Below are positions 10,803 to 24,762 of a stretch of DNA of 64,000 nucleotides, one piece after another. Within the stretch, counting starts at the first letter, position 1; each line of letters begins with the position of its first letter. Location of the stretch: positions 93,643,843 to 93,707,842 of the forward strand of contig CM075857.1 of assembly GCA_037975125.1 (NCBI GenBank), given 5' to 3'. The stretch is from Latrodectus hesperus (taxonomy: Eukaryota; Arthropoda; Arachnida; Araneae; Theridiidae). The position numbers and the translations under genes were made by a program. The notes below the pieces were generated by a model. The model did no database searches. It had not been told where the DNA came from and saw nothing but the letters and a program-made list of their open reading frames with translations.

Positions 10803-12756
10803 TGTTTTTTTAAAAATTATAGGTAGTTTTAAAACCTGTTTGCCAGGAATATGTAAATATACAGAATTTTTTTTATTAACTTGTGGTGCTGTCTCATGGG
10901 CCACACTAAGAAATATGCTGTGTGATTGCTTGCACTGATTTCAGGAAAACTTCGAAATTCAGTTAAGTATTCTGGATGCATATTTTATGTATGCCTTGGC
11001 AATATTCATTCCTTTCATCGGGTCCCAAAGCCCAAACAGTCAGAAAGGCATAAGCTGTTCATTTGTATAGTAAAATCATTGTTCATCAAGACGATATCAT
11101 ACGAGAGGTAGTAGTGTGACATGAACCATATATATATAGTTCATCCTAAGATGAGTATCAAAACTCATTTTTCAATTTTAGCAATAGCATGAAAAATATG
11201 AAGACTTGTGAATCAACTTTTGTACTTATATATCAGGAACATAGTATGGTTTTAGAACTACACTTGTACATGCAAAAATAGACATTGTAACATTAAAAGT
11301 GCTGTGCTCAAAGATATTTAAGCTGAAGACAACCTGTAGTGACACTGCACTGTCAGTAGATAGACTTCAAATGCCAAAGGTTTCTGTGCCATTGGTAATG
11401 TGTCGGTGATCAGAATAATGTACTTATTGATTAGGGGCCAGTACTTTTCCTTTCGCGGTAAAACTTTGAATTCCAATTTATGTAATTTTAAATGCTGTGG
11501 GAAAAACAGTCTTTCCATTTAGTATCACTGCAGCAAGTTAATACTTTATTTTCCTTGCTTCTGCAGATAAAGAAATTAATTTATTGTTGATTACTTATCA
11601 ACTTGTGTATATATTTTGATGTTAGTGTGAAGTATGTCATTTCTAGAGTCTCTCAAAAATATTTTGTAAGTTTCATAACCATGCATGTGTCCTGAAGTTT
11701 TAAAGTATAGTTTGTCTGACTACCTCTTGTCTATTTATTTGTCATAAAAATCATGAAATTGCATTTAATTTATCACATCAGCATCATAATGACTCATGAT
11801 GTCTGGTTGATAAGTGTTTTTATCTCATTGTAATTATCTAACATTACAATGTCATGTCAAAAGGCAAATGTGCCATTCGATAAAATCATTATATGTCAAA
11901 TTTTTTTATTTCATTTATAAATCATTTCTATTAAGTTATATATGGCCTTTAAAATGAATTTACGGCAAATGTAGATATTACAAGTATCTATTTCTATATC
12001 TTTTACCACTGCATATTCTTAAATTATACTTGTGTAGCATTTTTTGGAATTGAAATTCTAATCAATATTAATTATTTAAGATAAATAGTTATATTAATGT
12101 ATTATTTCATATTCAGATATTAAATAGTTGTCACCTATTATTTTAAGATATTTTCCATTAACTTGATTGTTTTTCTGAGAATCATAAAACATTAAATAGA
12201 CTTTTTTATAAATTAATCAAAATAAATATATATGTACATTACTTATGTAGTAAAAATTCTCTTACAATATATTTAAAAAATATTGCATTTTGAAGTAATA
12301 GTAAAGATCTAAAGCTGTTGCATATGTACACAGCTTAAATGTGAAATTCGACAGTATAAATACTGTCTTTGAATTACAGTTATTTATGTTCAGTACATAT
12401 ATTTAAATTTTTTTTGTTTTTAATTTCAATTTCATTTTAGTGTAATGCACAAGTTTTTAAATATTCATATTTATTCTTTATGTAATATAATGTTTTGAAC
12501 TTTTTCACTTCATTCATCACTCATTTTTTAATGAGATAAATTTCCTTAAACTATCACCTCCATGAAATACAACGAAAGAATAAAAAAATGTTAGTTTATA
12601 TTAAAGTATTTAATTTAACATTATGAAGCATGTAATTAATTTTCATTATTGATAATTCTCACAAAAGAAATAAAATTGTTCCTTGAAAAATAAAATTTTC
12701 TGTTCAAATTATATGCAGTGAATACTGAAATATCAAAGCCTATGTGCAATAATTGA

Positions 12757-12790
12757 TTACAATATATATATATAGATATATATATATATT
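12757..12790. repeat. Short (TA)n microsatellite
   Basis: An alternating TA tract broken by one gata, in the presumed BRD4 3' UTR. Confidence 0.8.
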
Positions 12791-15329
12791 AGGTATTATT
12801 TCCTTAAAAAATATTTGCCAAACTTTACAGAATGAAATTTTACTGGCCTAGATGTATATTGAGTTGCATCATGTTTCCAAACTTTGTGGATTTCAGACGA
12901 AAATTTTCTTTTATTAACATATTAAATATGTCAAAAGTAATAAAGGAGGAAAATTTTCCATGATTCATCTATCACCTATGATCAGGATATTGTTTCAGTC
13001 ATTTACTTGCTGTTTTCATTCAATCAGACAAGTCTAACAAGCTCATAATAATTCCATGTTTATTAAGGATTAGAGAATATAATTATTTATATTCTTTTGT
13101 AATACTACTCTCTCGAGAGGTTAGTATTTATCTCGGCATCTTAATTATGAGATTCAAACCTTTTGGATAATCAAAATAATTTTGAATTTTCTATTTAACA
13201 AAATCAATACATTCGTCTTATAAATTTGTTTCCTATACTTTTAAATTTAGCCTTGTTATGTAATTGTACAAAATTTAATAGCTGTGCAAATTTCCACTTT
13301 AAAGCATTAATATTTTGTTGCTGATAGATTAATAACTTCATGAATAACTTCAGAAACATACTACTGACTTAAGCAATAAACTTAGAACTTGCTCAATATG
13401 CAGCAGATTTTCAGTTAGAGTATTCCATAATTATGATCATTCATTTCATTTAGTAGTAAATTTTCATTTGTCTTAAAACTGTTGCTCAAGTATCCAGTAG
13501 TAGTTGGAAACATGAATTTATTGTAACCATTACTTTAAAATTTTGCATTGCCATTTTGCATGTAAATAAAATCTTTTAAACAAAGATAATATTGTTATGC
13601 AATATTTGGTCTATGCAAGATTATGTTGTGTGCTTTGAAGTATTGCTGGCTTATTTAATTTTAGCAGTTGTATCAGTTAATCATATTTTTGCCTTAATAT
13701 TTCTCTTACAATAAGAAATAATTAGAATACTTTTCTTAATTTACATTTCTTTGATTTTTTTTATTGTATATTGTACTGAAGAAAAAATTTGAAAAAGCAA
13801 TAATTGATACAAGTGAACTGCTTTAAATTGTAATGAGTATAATCAACCAATGCTCAAAGCTTTTTTACTATTTTTCTTAAAAAATAGAAATTATGTACTT
13901 CAAATATTGTAATTATACACATGCTGTGTGATATTTGTAGCTAATTTAAAGGTTTGTCGCTAATGTCATAGCTGCCAATTCTTTGCTCTTTTGATTATTA
14001 ATATTTAACTTTCATATTTTAACGTATTTAATATCTAAAATTATTTAATTTCTCATTTCAAAAAATTTTATTAGTGAAGTAAGAATATATTTGAATACTA
14101 TTGTTGAGATGGTAATTCTTGACATTGCATAATTATGACTAATCATAGAATAATAATCCAGTGTGTTAACCTATTCTTCGTAGATTTTTTTATTATCTAT
14201 GGCTGTTCTTTTTATTTCAATTATAGAAAAATTATCCTGAATAAAATGTTCTGATATATGTCCCAATTATACACAATATATTTAAATTTTATTATTTTAT
14301 ATATGAACTTAGAAATACTTAGAAGTCTTCTATTTTTCAAGTGGTATATAACTTATTTTTGTATTGGATTTCCTTCTTTCCTTTTTAAATTTTTTGTTTA
14401 TCAAAGTTTTTATACATTTACCACTTTCTTTTCCTCATATGATTCCTGTCTTTTGCAATATTCAAATCATTATTGTTTAGATATTTTTTTTCTTTTCAAT
14501 TATTTTTGCAAATCAATACTTTCCTCTTGACTTCCAATTAACACCTTTCTGGACTGTTTCTTTGAATATTTTTACATAAAGGATTAAACCAATACATAAA
14601 ATAAATGTGCTAGAGTCAGAATTCTTAAAACTGATCCCCTGCTGTCCATAAAATGATGTTTTATTGTATTTCCCTTATATAAAATTCAACTGAATCTAAA
14701 ACAATGTTGTTTTTACAAATTTATTGCTGATTTTATTACATAAATTTTCAGTTTGCAATAAAGATTGGCAGCTGTGCAATTTATTAAAATGTCTATATTA
14801 TGACAACTTAGTTAAATTAGCTATATAATTTAAAAGAAACTATGTATTTAAAAATTTTAAGGATGTATCAGAAACTTACACCTGTCAACTTTCCCAATTT
14901 TTCTAGGCGATTCTAAATTTTTAGACAGCTTTTTTTTTTTTTTTTTTTTAAGTGAACTTTTTTGAAGCAAATTCCTTATTCTTCATAATGTAGAAAGTTG
15001 AAGAATGAAACAGTTAAATATTTAAGTATTTTTTCAAGTATTTCAAGTATTTTTTTAAACTTGTTTTACCTTATCAGATGTTAAAATAGTTCTTATGTCT
15101 CAAATTTCAGAATACAATTTCTTGATTATTATGAAAATAATTGGTTAATGTAGAAAAGATCAAGCTGTCTATGTTTGGATTCCCAGTTAAATCATTTTTA
15201 TTTGTATATTTCTTTTTGTGTTGTCTCTGTTTGGTGTTTGTTGATATTAATATTTGAGAGCTATATCTTCTAGCATTTTTGCTAATTTCAGTATATAGAT
15301 TTCTCTTTCTTTTTTGTGTGTGTTAATAT

Positions 15330-15600
15330 TCAGGAAAATAAAAGAAAAAAAAGTTTAAAAAAAATATAAAATAGAAAAACTGAAAAAAAAAGAACTTAAA
15401 AATTTGTGTGTTGTATAAAATTAAAGGAAAAAAGATATAAAATGGAAAAACTAAAAAATAAAAAATAAAAAAATAAAAATAAAAAAAAATAAATAAAATA
15501 AAAAAAAATAAGACAAAAAAAAATAAAAAAAAATAAGACAAAAAAAATATAAAAAAAATTTGTGTGTTGTGTCAAATTAAAGGGAAAAAATTTAAGCAAT
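15330..15600. repeat. A-rich imperfect duplication
   Basis: An almost pure A/T, strongly A-rich tract. The phrase aaatttgtgtgttgt followed by caaattaaagg-type sequence occurs twice, near 15400 and 15557. The phrase atataaaat(a/g)gaaaaact also occurs twice. It looks like slippage or local duplication. The Phe/Leu-rich - strand open frames here are artefacts of the composition. Confidence 0.7.
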
Positions 15601-17750
15601 ATTAAAATTATGAGCAGCCAAATGATTTTCTTTCAAATTCTATGATTAATATTATGGTGAATGCATGCTCTAATATTAATCATGGTAAAAAAAATAAGTC
15701 ATGATTTGCCTGGAAGCTTTTTACATATTATGAGGCTTCTTTAAAAAGCCTGATTTATGACATTATTTGAGCTACCATAATTTTACTGTAAATATACTGT
15801 AGCTTATTTATTTTTTTTTTCTTTGGGAAAGTTGGCAGGTAAAAAATTGCATTCCATTATTGAGAATAGATTAAATTGCTTGCTGATAATGAATGATTAA
15901 TTCAAGTATCCCTTTTTTCAATAGTTTCAGGGGTAAGAAGTCAAATATAGTAGGCTTACAATTATCTGTTATAATTTCAGCTAGATTATATCTTGGATAT
16001 GGAAGAACTCAATAGTTATGTGAATTGTTAACTAAACACATGCTTAAATAGAAACTTGGACAAGAGTGACTTTAACTTTCGACAATAATTATTTTCTGAA
16101 ACTTCATTTGTCTTTGGTATTCTGTAGTAACATCGTTATTCTAATCGGGTACAACGCAAACAAGTGTTTTTGATAATTGTATGTCTACTATAATTGAATT
16201 TCTACTTGTAGCTGAAAACTCGGTGAATAATTGTTGTTCAGCTGTCTCTGTGCTCTAAATAACTCAGGAAGAGTCATCTGCTCATTGTTTTGTTTATGCA
16301 TATTAAAAAAGGGTGAACTTTTTACTAATGTAAAATACAAATATGTTTTTACATAAAAGGAATCTTATCTTTGATAAACAAATGCATTTTGTTTCTTGTC
16401 CAAAAATGAATTTTTATTCAAAATACTTGATCAAAATTACTCCTTAAAAGTTATTAATAATAAAAGTGCTCTAAAGTATTTTTGATTATTGCAATTCATT
16501 CCTCCTTTAATGTCTCATATTCATTCATATAATGTAATTTTCATTTCAATGTTTATTTTCTGTACTGAAATGATACTCTCTTGAAAGCTTTGTGTATACA
16601 TTTTGCTGTAAGTTTTTAGAAGTTATAATAATATAATACAACCTATTTATAAAATGATTCGATCTTAATTATGTTAACTGTGCCAATTATGTATATTTGA
16701 ATTCAAATAGTTTTAATTTAAAAAAAGTGGTCATTCAAAAAGTACATGTTATAAATTCTGATTTTATTTCTCTTAAATGTGCTCTTCATTTATATATTTA
16801 TCGTAAGTACTGCATTGTAAAAAATTATTTAAAAAATTATCTTATTTATAAATGTAATTACATTAGAGAAAATACTAGCAGTGTTTACTTACTCATGTTT
16901 GTTAAAAATCTTAGCAACAACTTTTGTGTCTGACTAGTAATTCACTCAAGTCATACTTGCCTAACAAGAAATTTCCTCTGAAAAATGTGTATATAAAAAT
17001 GTAATTCAGTTAATAATATTGTTCAAGTTAATTATTAAAATCGTGCTATGCCAACATTTTACACCACAGCATTTGTATATTTTCTTCAAGAAAAGATTCT
17101 CTAGATCTTCCAGCTATCTACAATCATATTTGATATGAAAAGAGCCTTAATATTGTCATTGTTAGATGAAATTTAAACTGTACTGTTTTGTCCATCACTA
17201 ATGTGTAAACTATTTTTTTTCAGTGCTGTGTTTTTTATTTTTTATTTTTTTTTTTTTAATTTGGTGTTGAAGGAGTTTTATTAATTTGATCTCAACTATA
17301 CAATAGCATTGCATTTAGAAATTTATTGGGTACATTGCATTAAAAAAACTAATTTAATTTTGTTTTAATAAATTTTGTAAAGAATTTGAATTTAAAAATT
17401 TGTTTATTTTCTGTAAGTTTAAATATCATGCTTAATTCATGCACTTGCAATTGGCTTAAATGGTTGTGAGTCTGTGCCTCATCTGTGGATAGGAAACATG
17501 CACATCATGTTGTAAATAATATATATATATATTTATACTGTCAAACTTTTCCCCTGTAATAAATGATCAATTTTATCCTTAATTGTTGTCAATAGAATTT
17601 CTTTTCTCTGGGAATCTTAGTTCATTCGCTCCAGCAGTTTAATTTATCCAATGCATTATATGTGTATAGTATTATCTGACATCCATTTATTGTATATTTT
17701 ATTTCATTAAAGATGATATAAAAGTATTTCAAAAAATGAGTCTGCTTAGA

Positions 17751-20309
17751 ATTTTATTGAGTATTATCTATGTGAAATTCATGAAATTACACTCACAGCA
17801 TCCAATATTTATATCTTTTGAATATAATGAAAACATTGAATTTAAAAAAAATTCAATCATATTATTTTTTTAAACATAACGAATATTAAAATTTAAAGTA
17901 TAATATCTAAATTTTCAATTTTTTATATATATAAAAAATGGAAAGTAAAAAAAACCTTTAAACTTTTTAATAAATAGATTTACAAGACTAAATTTTTTCT
18001 TGAAAAATATATTTATTTTTCACTAAAGTAAATTACAGAAGCTATAATGACTAATGTTTAATATCTGTGTGCCAAAATGTTTAAACTTAAAATTTTTTTT
18101 ATAATTTATTAATGGTTAAATTTTTAAGGTATTCCTAACATTTTTGAATGTTTTGTAAATAAATGTATAGAAGTACAATATCCATAGAAATGGTTTCCCT
18201 TTTACTTAAAGATTTCAATTAAAATATGTCATTGAAATAATATACTTTTTCATTAATGAATTTAATTTTTTAAAAAAATTCTTTAAAATTCCTTTAATAT
18301 AAACTTGATATCTTCAATATATGCAGTATTTAATTTATAATAATTAATTATGTAATTTAGCACAAACACGAAATGATTCATCTCACTCCAATTTATGAGA
18401 TAAAAATTTCTAAATACTATTTTTGTTCATCCCCATTATCCTTGAAAAATAAATTACTTCATAATTTCAATAGTTTAAATTTTGTTATGTTCTATCACGA
18501 GTTAACCAAATTGTTTGTTAATTTATCTGGACATCGTGTTTTCTAAATGAAATCCTATGCTTATGGAATCATTTTATGCACTTATTAACATTAGTTAATT
18601 CACATGTTAACAAGTTTGCTTATTTTATCTTTTATAGTTGCATAATTGCTTGAAAAAATAGGTAATTGAAATTTGATTGCTAGATTTTTTAAATATTGCT
18701 GGAAATGTTTCAATAATTATTAAATAAGAAAATATGATTAATTAGCCATTGAAAAACATGAAAAAGACTACGGTAAATAATAACCCGAAAGTAGGAACAT
18801 TTGTAACCAAAATTAATCCTTAAAAGACCCACTAAATATTCACTATTTTAAGATCTCTGAAATCGGAGAATTACTGAAAGGTGTTAACCGAAATTACCCA
18901 AAAAAAGCTTAAGAGAATTCGTTTTAGTTACTGAGTTTATTATAAAATTAATACTAACGTGATCTCAGAAAGTAAGTCAACAGAAGGAAATAATAAAACA
19001 TCCAAATGGGTTTTTTTCATAGATTTTGAATTCATTGCTGAATAGCTTCACATAGTGACATTTAAGGGCGAGTTTTTTTTTTTTTCCCACCACCTTCCAA
19101 AAAAAATTTTTTTTGAGTGTTTAGATATTTTTGATCTCAGTAAAAGCGCATAACAGGACAATATGAAAGAAAACTACTAGAAAGGTTTAATTACAATTGA
19201 AGGTAATCAGCATTGTTAAGAAATTGCAATTTTTTTAGAGATTTAGTCTTCAATGCTGAAATAAGGCATAGTCGAAGAAAAATTCTCAAGTTTAATATTA
19301 AAGTAAATATGTTTTAGCCCCCACCCCATGCGGTAATTTTAGAATATCCGTCTTTAAACTTCAGACATTTTTTCAAACATTAATATATTTTTAAAAAAAT
19401 TCATTTTGAAGGGGAATTCTCTATAAAGCTTTGAGTTGAGAATCTTTTTAAGAAAATTTATCAGATCTAATCTGCTCTGAAAAATGATTCACACGGCAAA
19501 CATTTCAGTTTGAATTTTTCATTTATCATTGCCAATCTTCACTTATTAAAGGACGAAAAAAAAAACCCTTAATGGATTAAGTATTTACTATAATTTTTCC
19601 ATTGGTTAATAATATAATCAATAAACAGAAAAACACAGTTGGTAATATCAATTTTGTGAGAACTAAGATTTTTCCAACGGTAAATCGGTTGTACAAACAA
19701 TTGCACATTTAAAATAGGTTTTATTTAAAAATCTAGTTTATATATATTTGCAGTTTCAGTTATGTTAATGTTTAAGAACGATAAGAGAAAAGAAACTTGT
19801 TGAATTTAGAATATGCACTTCTCCATATGAAGAATAATTATTCCAAGTCCAGGCAAATAGTCCAGATGAGACAAAAGATAGATATTTTTCAAAACATTTT
19901 TATGAATTTCATTAAGATAAATACATAAATTGACATTTAATAGGTGTTCAAACTGGAAAAATATTTCATCTGTTTTTAGGAAAATATGTAAAATTAATTC
20001 TCAAAACTGTATATCGAATAAGCATGAAATTATTTTTATGTCAATCTAAAAACTGATGACTGCATAGTATTTTAATAAATTGGAATATAACTTCGTCTTG
20101 GTAAACTTTCAAAATATTAATTAGATTTTATCACTTATAGTTCTGAAATACTTCAGAAAATAACAATACTCCCTGTTGGAACTGGTGCATCCTATTATTT
20201 TTAAAAGGAAAAAATATTCGAACGTAGAGTAAAAGTGTGTTGTTATTTATGACGCGCTTGGACATGCCAAGCTCTTTAGCCGACGGCTACGAAATTGAGT
20301 CATAAGGGT
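17751..20309. other. Intergenic AT-rich stretch, nothing recognised
   Basis: No coding signal, terminal repeat or RNA gene seen. There are a few GC-richer patches (around 18780-18920 and 19310-19350) that I cannot classify. Confidence 0.6.
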
Positions 20310-20735
20310 AGAGATCGTCGTTATTTAACGTAACTGTTATTTTATAACAGTTATATATTTGTAAACGTTATTAGAATAACCGGTTATTTTCAAAAAAAAG
20401 CGTTATTTAATTACAGACCTTTAAATTACTCCGAGCTGCCGTGAGAAGGTGTCATACAATTTAGTTGGCGGATTAATTTTAAATCAAAATTGTTGTCCAC
20501 TGGAACATCAGTAACTGCACTTTGTCTGGAACAGTCATATGCGGTAATGAAATGCTGTAGGGAAATAGTTCGTAATTCTAGGAACTCTGTTATGCAGAAA
20601 CGTAATGTTGTTTGACAACTGGTCGTTATCGTTATTAAAGAACGGTCTGTTATTCAGTAACGATGAGAACAGCTCATTATTTTAAGAACGTTTGTTATGT
20701 AATAACGAAATGTTATTTGATAACAATTGATTTTC
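20310..20735. repeat. Block of GTTAT/ATAAC motifs, possible non-autonomous transposon
   Basis: Many copies of gttatt/aataac in both orientations (for example ctgttattttataacag and gtaacgatgagaac) flank a GC-richer core. Such subterminal motif clusters occur in hAT-type miniature elements, but I could not define ends or target duplication. A similar short block lies at 29838-29935. Confidence 0.35.
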
Positions 20736-21179
20736 TATATTTCAAGTACGTTATGTGTTGCTAGACAACATTTCCTTACTTTGAAAGTAATATTTCATTT
20801 GTTAATTTAAGAAAAGAACGGGTTTCTTTCTTCATTTTTGATATTTTTCGTATTTTCTGTTCACGCTGCGCTTGTTATAGATTCGGGATGGGGAAAATAT
20901 TAAGATATTTAATTTTAGAAAGAATAATTATCCCTTCTGATTTCATTAAAGGAAGAAAATATTATTCATAGATATGTTATTTGATTTGAAAATGGTTATT
21001 TAGTTAGAAATAATCTGGAATTAAAATAATTCAACTTGACTTTAGTTATCATCATGGAAATTTTAAAGTTAATATAAATGATATTATTTGATTTTTTAAA
21101 CATTTAAAATTATTATTGTCAAAAGCAAAATCCTATCTAAATGAATTATTATTTTTAAAATAATCTAGAATTTTCAAAA

Positions 21180-22593
21180 TACACTACTGGCCATTAAAAT
21201 TGCGACACCCAGAAGGAATGCAAATAACAGAACGATATGTTTGGACACATACACTATAGTGGAAAGAACAAGTGATTAGATTTACAGGAAATTAGGATGT
21301 ATAGATCTTGAGAAATCAGTACCTCTTGAGAAATCAGTACCACCTCTGGCCGCAATAACAGCCTTTATCCTGCTAGGCATGGAGTCAAACAGAGATTGTA
21401 TGGCATGTACGGGGATCTCAGTCCATGCAGCTTCAACACTATGCTACAGTTCATCGACAGTGGATGGTGAGTGATGGCGTGCCAATCGCTCGGTAACCAT
21501 TGACCACACGTTCTCAATTGGTGACAGATCAGAAGAACGTGCTGACCAGGGTAACAGTCGAACCTGTTCTGTATCAAGGAAGTTCAGAACAGTACGGGCA
21601 ACATGCAGTCGTGCATTTTCCTGTTGAAATAAAGCATTAGGGGGGCCTCGAAGATAGGGCACAGCCACGGGCCTTAACACATCGGAAATGTAACGGTTGC
21701 TGTTCAAAGTGCCGGTAATGCGAACAAGAGGTGATCGAGACGTGTATCCAATGGCACACTATACCATCACTCCAGCAGATGGGCCAGTATGGCGATGTCC
21801 AATGCAAGCTGGCAATGCGCGTTCTCCACGATGCCTCCAAACACGGATGCGGCCATCATGGTCCTGTATACAGAACCGAGATTGATCTGTAAAGATGACG
21901 TGATGCCATTCCCGCGTCCAGGTTCGTCGCTGATCACACCATTGAAGGCGCTTCTGTCTGTGACGCAGCGTCAATGGTAGCCGAAGCCATGGTCGCCGTG
22001 CAGACAATCCATGCTGCTGCAAACGTCTTCGAACTGTTCGAGCAGAAACTTGTTCCCTTGCAAATGACTCCATTTCTCGACTCAGGGTTCGTGACATGGC
22101 TGTACGATCCCTTGTGACCATGCGGATAAGATGTTGTCTTCTCTGCTGTTAGTGATGGGGGGTCGCTGAGATCCTGCATGGCGTTCCGTATGATTGTCCT
22201 GAACCCATCGATTCCATATTCTGCTAACAGTCATGGGGTCTCGACCGACGCGAGCAGCAATATTGCGGTACGATAAACCGCAATCCCGGTAGGCTATAAT
22301 CCTTCCTCGATCAAAGTCAGACACGTGCTGATCGGCATTTCTTCTTCTTACACGAGGCATTACAACAACTTTCTTTGCCGAAACAACGTTGAAACGGAAA
22401 CTGAGCATGAGAAAACTGCTGTCAAATCACTGCTTTTATACACATTGTAGATGTCGCTACTGTCGCCTGCTTTGTATGAATGCGCTGAAAGTATAATCAT
22501 TTGCATATCACTGCAAGTTCTACCTGTCATGAAAATTTCACGTGTGTGGTGTGCCGCTTTCCTGGTGTAGCAATTTTAATGGCCAGTAGTGTA
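21180..22593 (-). mobile_element. Tc1-like DNA transposon (degenerate), copy A
   Basis: TA target duplications at 21180-21181 and 22592-22593 bracket inverted termini beginning cactactggccattaaaatt on both sides. The transposase is on the - strand. Total length of about 1.41 kb is normal for Tc1 elements. The nearly identical terminal 22 bases suggest moderate age. Confidence 0.92.
21282..22360 (-). pseudogene. Tc1-like transposase pseudogene, copy A
   Basis: A cut-and-paste transposase of the DD34E type. The start is ATG 22360 (MPRVRRR...). The N-terminal part has the two helix-turn-helix DNA-binding segments (DFDRGRIIAYRDCGLSYRNI, ARTVRRRLQQHGL). The catalytic core follows with FTDQSRF, QQENARLHVAR and DLSPIENVW. 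Defects: a frameshift near 22125; two in-frame TAG codons where Tc1 proteins have Trp (after GVMV near 21756, and after VDEL at 21444-21446); and the second catalytic Asp replaced by Glu in QQENAR. The last residues are lengthened by an exact 18-bp tandem duplication (21306-21323 and 21324-21341) before TAA 21282-21284. The product would be inactive. Confidence 0.9.
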
Positions 22594-22960
22594 TATTTTT
22601 TGCTATAATTATAGAAATTTTAAATGTAAAATAAATGATACTTATTATGTGATTCTTCAAGCATTAAAAATTATTTTTGTTAAAAAAAATCCTGATTAAA
22701 TGAATTATTATTTTTGAAAATAATCTGGAATTAAAAATTTCAATTTTCCTATAATTATAGAAATTTTAAAAGAATAAATAAAAATATTATTCATTATATG
22801 ATTCCTAAAAGATTAAAAATTTCAGTTTTATTCTAACTAGAAATTTAAAAAGCGTAAATAAAAATGTTATTCATCATAAGATTCCCTAATAATAAAAAAT
22901 TATATTTGTCAAATAAATCTTGACTAAATGAATTTGTTATATTAAAAAAATTCCAAATAT

Positions 22961-23502
22961 TTACATTTAATATTTATTTCATAAACTTAATATATAAAAA
23001 ATTCTTAAAATATTTCATTTAATATTTTATTTTACTTTTGATTCAATATGCTCTTTCCACGAAAATTGAAAAGCAAAATCACTCAATTTAAGTAGAATGT
23101 AATTAGCATTTCAAACTGACAAAAAATCAAATAAATATGAAGTTATGTATTTTAAATATTTCTTTATATTTTATATACAAATAAAGGACATACATAATTA
23201 TTTTAATCATGCCAGTCATCTTTTTATTTTTCCTGTAGATATATAATTAAATAAAATAGTTTATCACTTACTACAAATATTTTAACATCTATCAAAACTT
23301 TTAACAATCATACAATGAAAATTGACATAATTTCTAAAAAAATTGATTAGTTTCAAGTAAAAGTAATTATTAAGCACCTGATTAGAGAGTAGTTGAGAAA
23401 AAATTAGATTTTATTTTTTAAATATTTTATTTTGAATAAAGGAAAAAAACATCTTAAGAAAATTTTAAATATATTTCTTTAAAGAAGTTTAGAATTCTTT
23501 CA
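22961..23502. other. AT-rich gap, nothing recognised
   Basis: Spacer between the minisatellite and the mariner copy. No frame or repeat recognised. Confidence 0.6.
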
Positions 23503-24762
23503 TACGAGTGTTACTCTGAAATTTTTGAGATTCGCGCAGACGAGAATTTACAAAATAAAAATAACGGTTTAATTTTAAAGTACAAAGTATTTTAACACAG
23601 AAGACGGTTTTTTACTGACTTACTCCAACTTGCTTAGCGTGGAATAAATTTTAAACAGAAGAGAAAATGGAGTTGACGCGAGAACATTTACGCACTATGA
23701 TTTTCTACGATTTCAAAGCAGAATTAAATCAAGAAGAATGCGTTCAACGGTTGCAATTAGCATTTGGTGATGAATCTCCAGCTCTTGCTACTGTATTCAA
23801 ATGGTTTAGAGAATTTAGAAGAGGTCGCAATTTTCTTCAGGATGAAGAACACACAGGAAGGCCGCCGTCGGCAGTAATCCCGGATAATGTGTCTGCCATA
23901 CGAAAAATGTTAATGGATGATAATCGCTGTACCTATCAAATGATACAGAAGGAGCTTAACATTGGATCCGCAGCCATACACAAAATCATTCATGAAGAAT
24001 TACATATGAAAAAAGTAGTTTGCCGTTGGGTTCCCCATAATCTAACTGAGTATCAAAAAGAGGAGCGTGTCAGAATCAGTACAGAAACTCTTAATATGCT
24101 GAATGATGGTGGCCACCCCATCATTTCTAAAATTGTAACAGGTGATGAAACGTACATACCGTTTTTTGACGTTCCAACACGTCAAGAAAGCAAAGTATGG
24201 GTCTTTGAAGATGATCCCACGCCGACAATGGTGAAAAAACAACGCGCACTGAAAAAAATGATGTATGCCGTTTTCTTCAGAGGTACGGAATTGGTCAAAG
24301 CCATCAAGTTGGAAGGACAGTAACAGCAAACTGGTATACCACTAAATGTCTTCCAGAAATTCTACAAGAACTGAAAGTTAAGGGACTAATGCTTCACCAT
24401 GACAATGCATCTTCACATACAGCCGGATTAACAGTTGAGTTTCTTAAACAAAAACAAATTAAAGTGATCGAACATCCGCCGTATTCACCTGATCTAGCTA
24501 TGTGCGACTTATGGTTATTCTTTAATCTAAAAAAGAACTTACGTGGACGTCGTTTTCATTCAGAAGAAGAGATTGATGTGACTATAAATGCATTTTTTCA
24601 TCTATTCGAAGAAATGAATGGCTTGAGGCATTTAATCTGTGGAAAATTCGTCTACAAAAGTGCATTGATGCTGGAGGAGACTACTTTGAACACACCTACA
24701 ATTTTGTAAGTATAACTTTAAAAACCTAGTTGTATCTCAAAAATTTCAAAGTGACCCTCGTA
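23503..24762 (+). mobile_element. mariner DNA transposon (degenerate), copy B
   Basis: TA duplications at 23503-23504 and 24761-24762 flank about 28-bp inverted ends that share cgag(t/g)gt(t/c)act(c/t)tgaaa. Length is 1.26 kb, as for mariner elements. The transposase is on the + strand. A deleted relative lies 1.4 kb downstream in reverse orientation. Confidence 0.93.
23667..24729 (+). pseudogene. mariner transposase pseudogene (DD34D), copy B
   Basis: The start ATG 23667 gives MELTREHLRTMIFYDFKAEL, then the mariner helix-turn-helix region (FKWFREFRRGR, DEEHTGRPPS). Next are the linker motif VPHNLTE and the catalytic motifs TGDETY (first Asp), LHHDNASSH (second) and PDLAMCDLWLF (third). All three Asp are present. 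A deletion-type frameshift lies at about 24318 (after KLEGQ). A second, caused by loss of one T from a T run near 24598, garbles the C-terminus. Restoring frame there would read through to TAG 24727-24729. The deleted relative at 26133-26483 keeps the T run intact and reads correctly at that point, so the second shift is private to this copy. Confidence 0.93.

Larger units (their letters stand above)
10803..17750 (+). other. Probable long 3' UTR and downstream sequence of BRD4
   Basis: After the stop codon there are almost 7 kb of AT-rich sequence with long T runs on the + strand and no transposon signature. Many AATAAA-like hexamers occur, as expected by chance at this composition, so the cleavage site cannot be chosen. 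A very long 3' UTR is plausible for a BET gene but not shown. Confidence 0.4.
20895..22960. repeat. Degenerate minisatellite of ~150-bp units, interrupted by a Tc1 element
   Basis: Recurring phrases in the same order are: gaaattttaaa, (t/g)taaataaa with a gatattatt-like block, cattaaaaattatt, tcctgactaaatgaattatt, and aataatctggaatt. I can follow about one unit before 21180 and two to three units after 22593. The left-most part (20895-21040) is more diverged. The Tc1 copy sits inside the array. Confidence 0.6.

Noticed and set aside
14258..14530. 90-codon + strand open frame with hydrophobic composition
   Set aside because: T-rich sequence in the presumed BRD4 3' UTR; no motif, no plausible splice or promoter context.
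15323..15599. Phe/Leu-rich - strand frames that could suggest membrane peptides
   Set aside because: They arise from an A-rich tract with slippage repeats; composition alone explains them.
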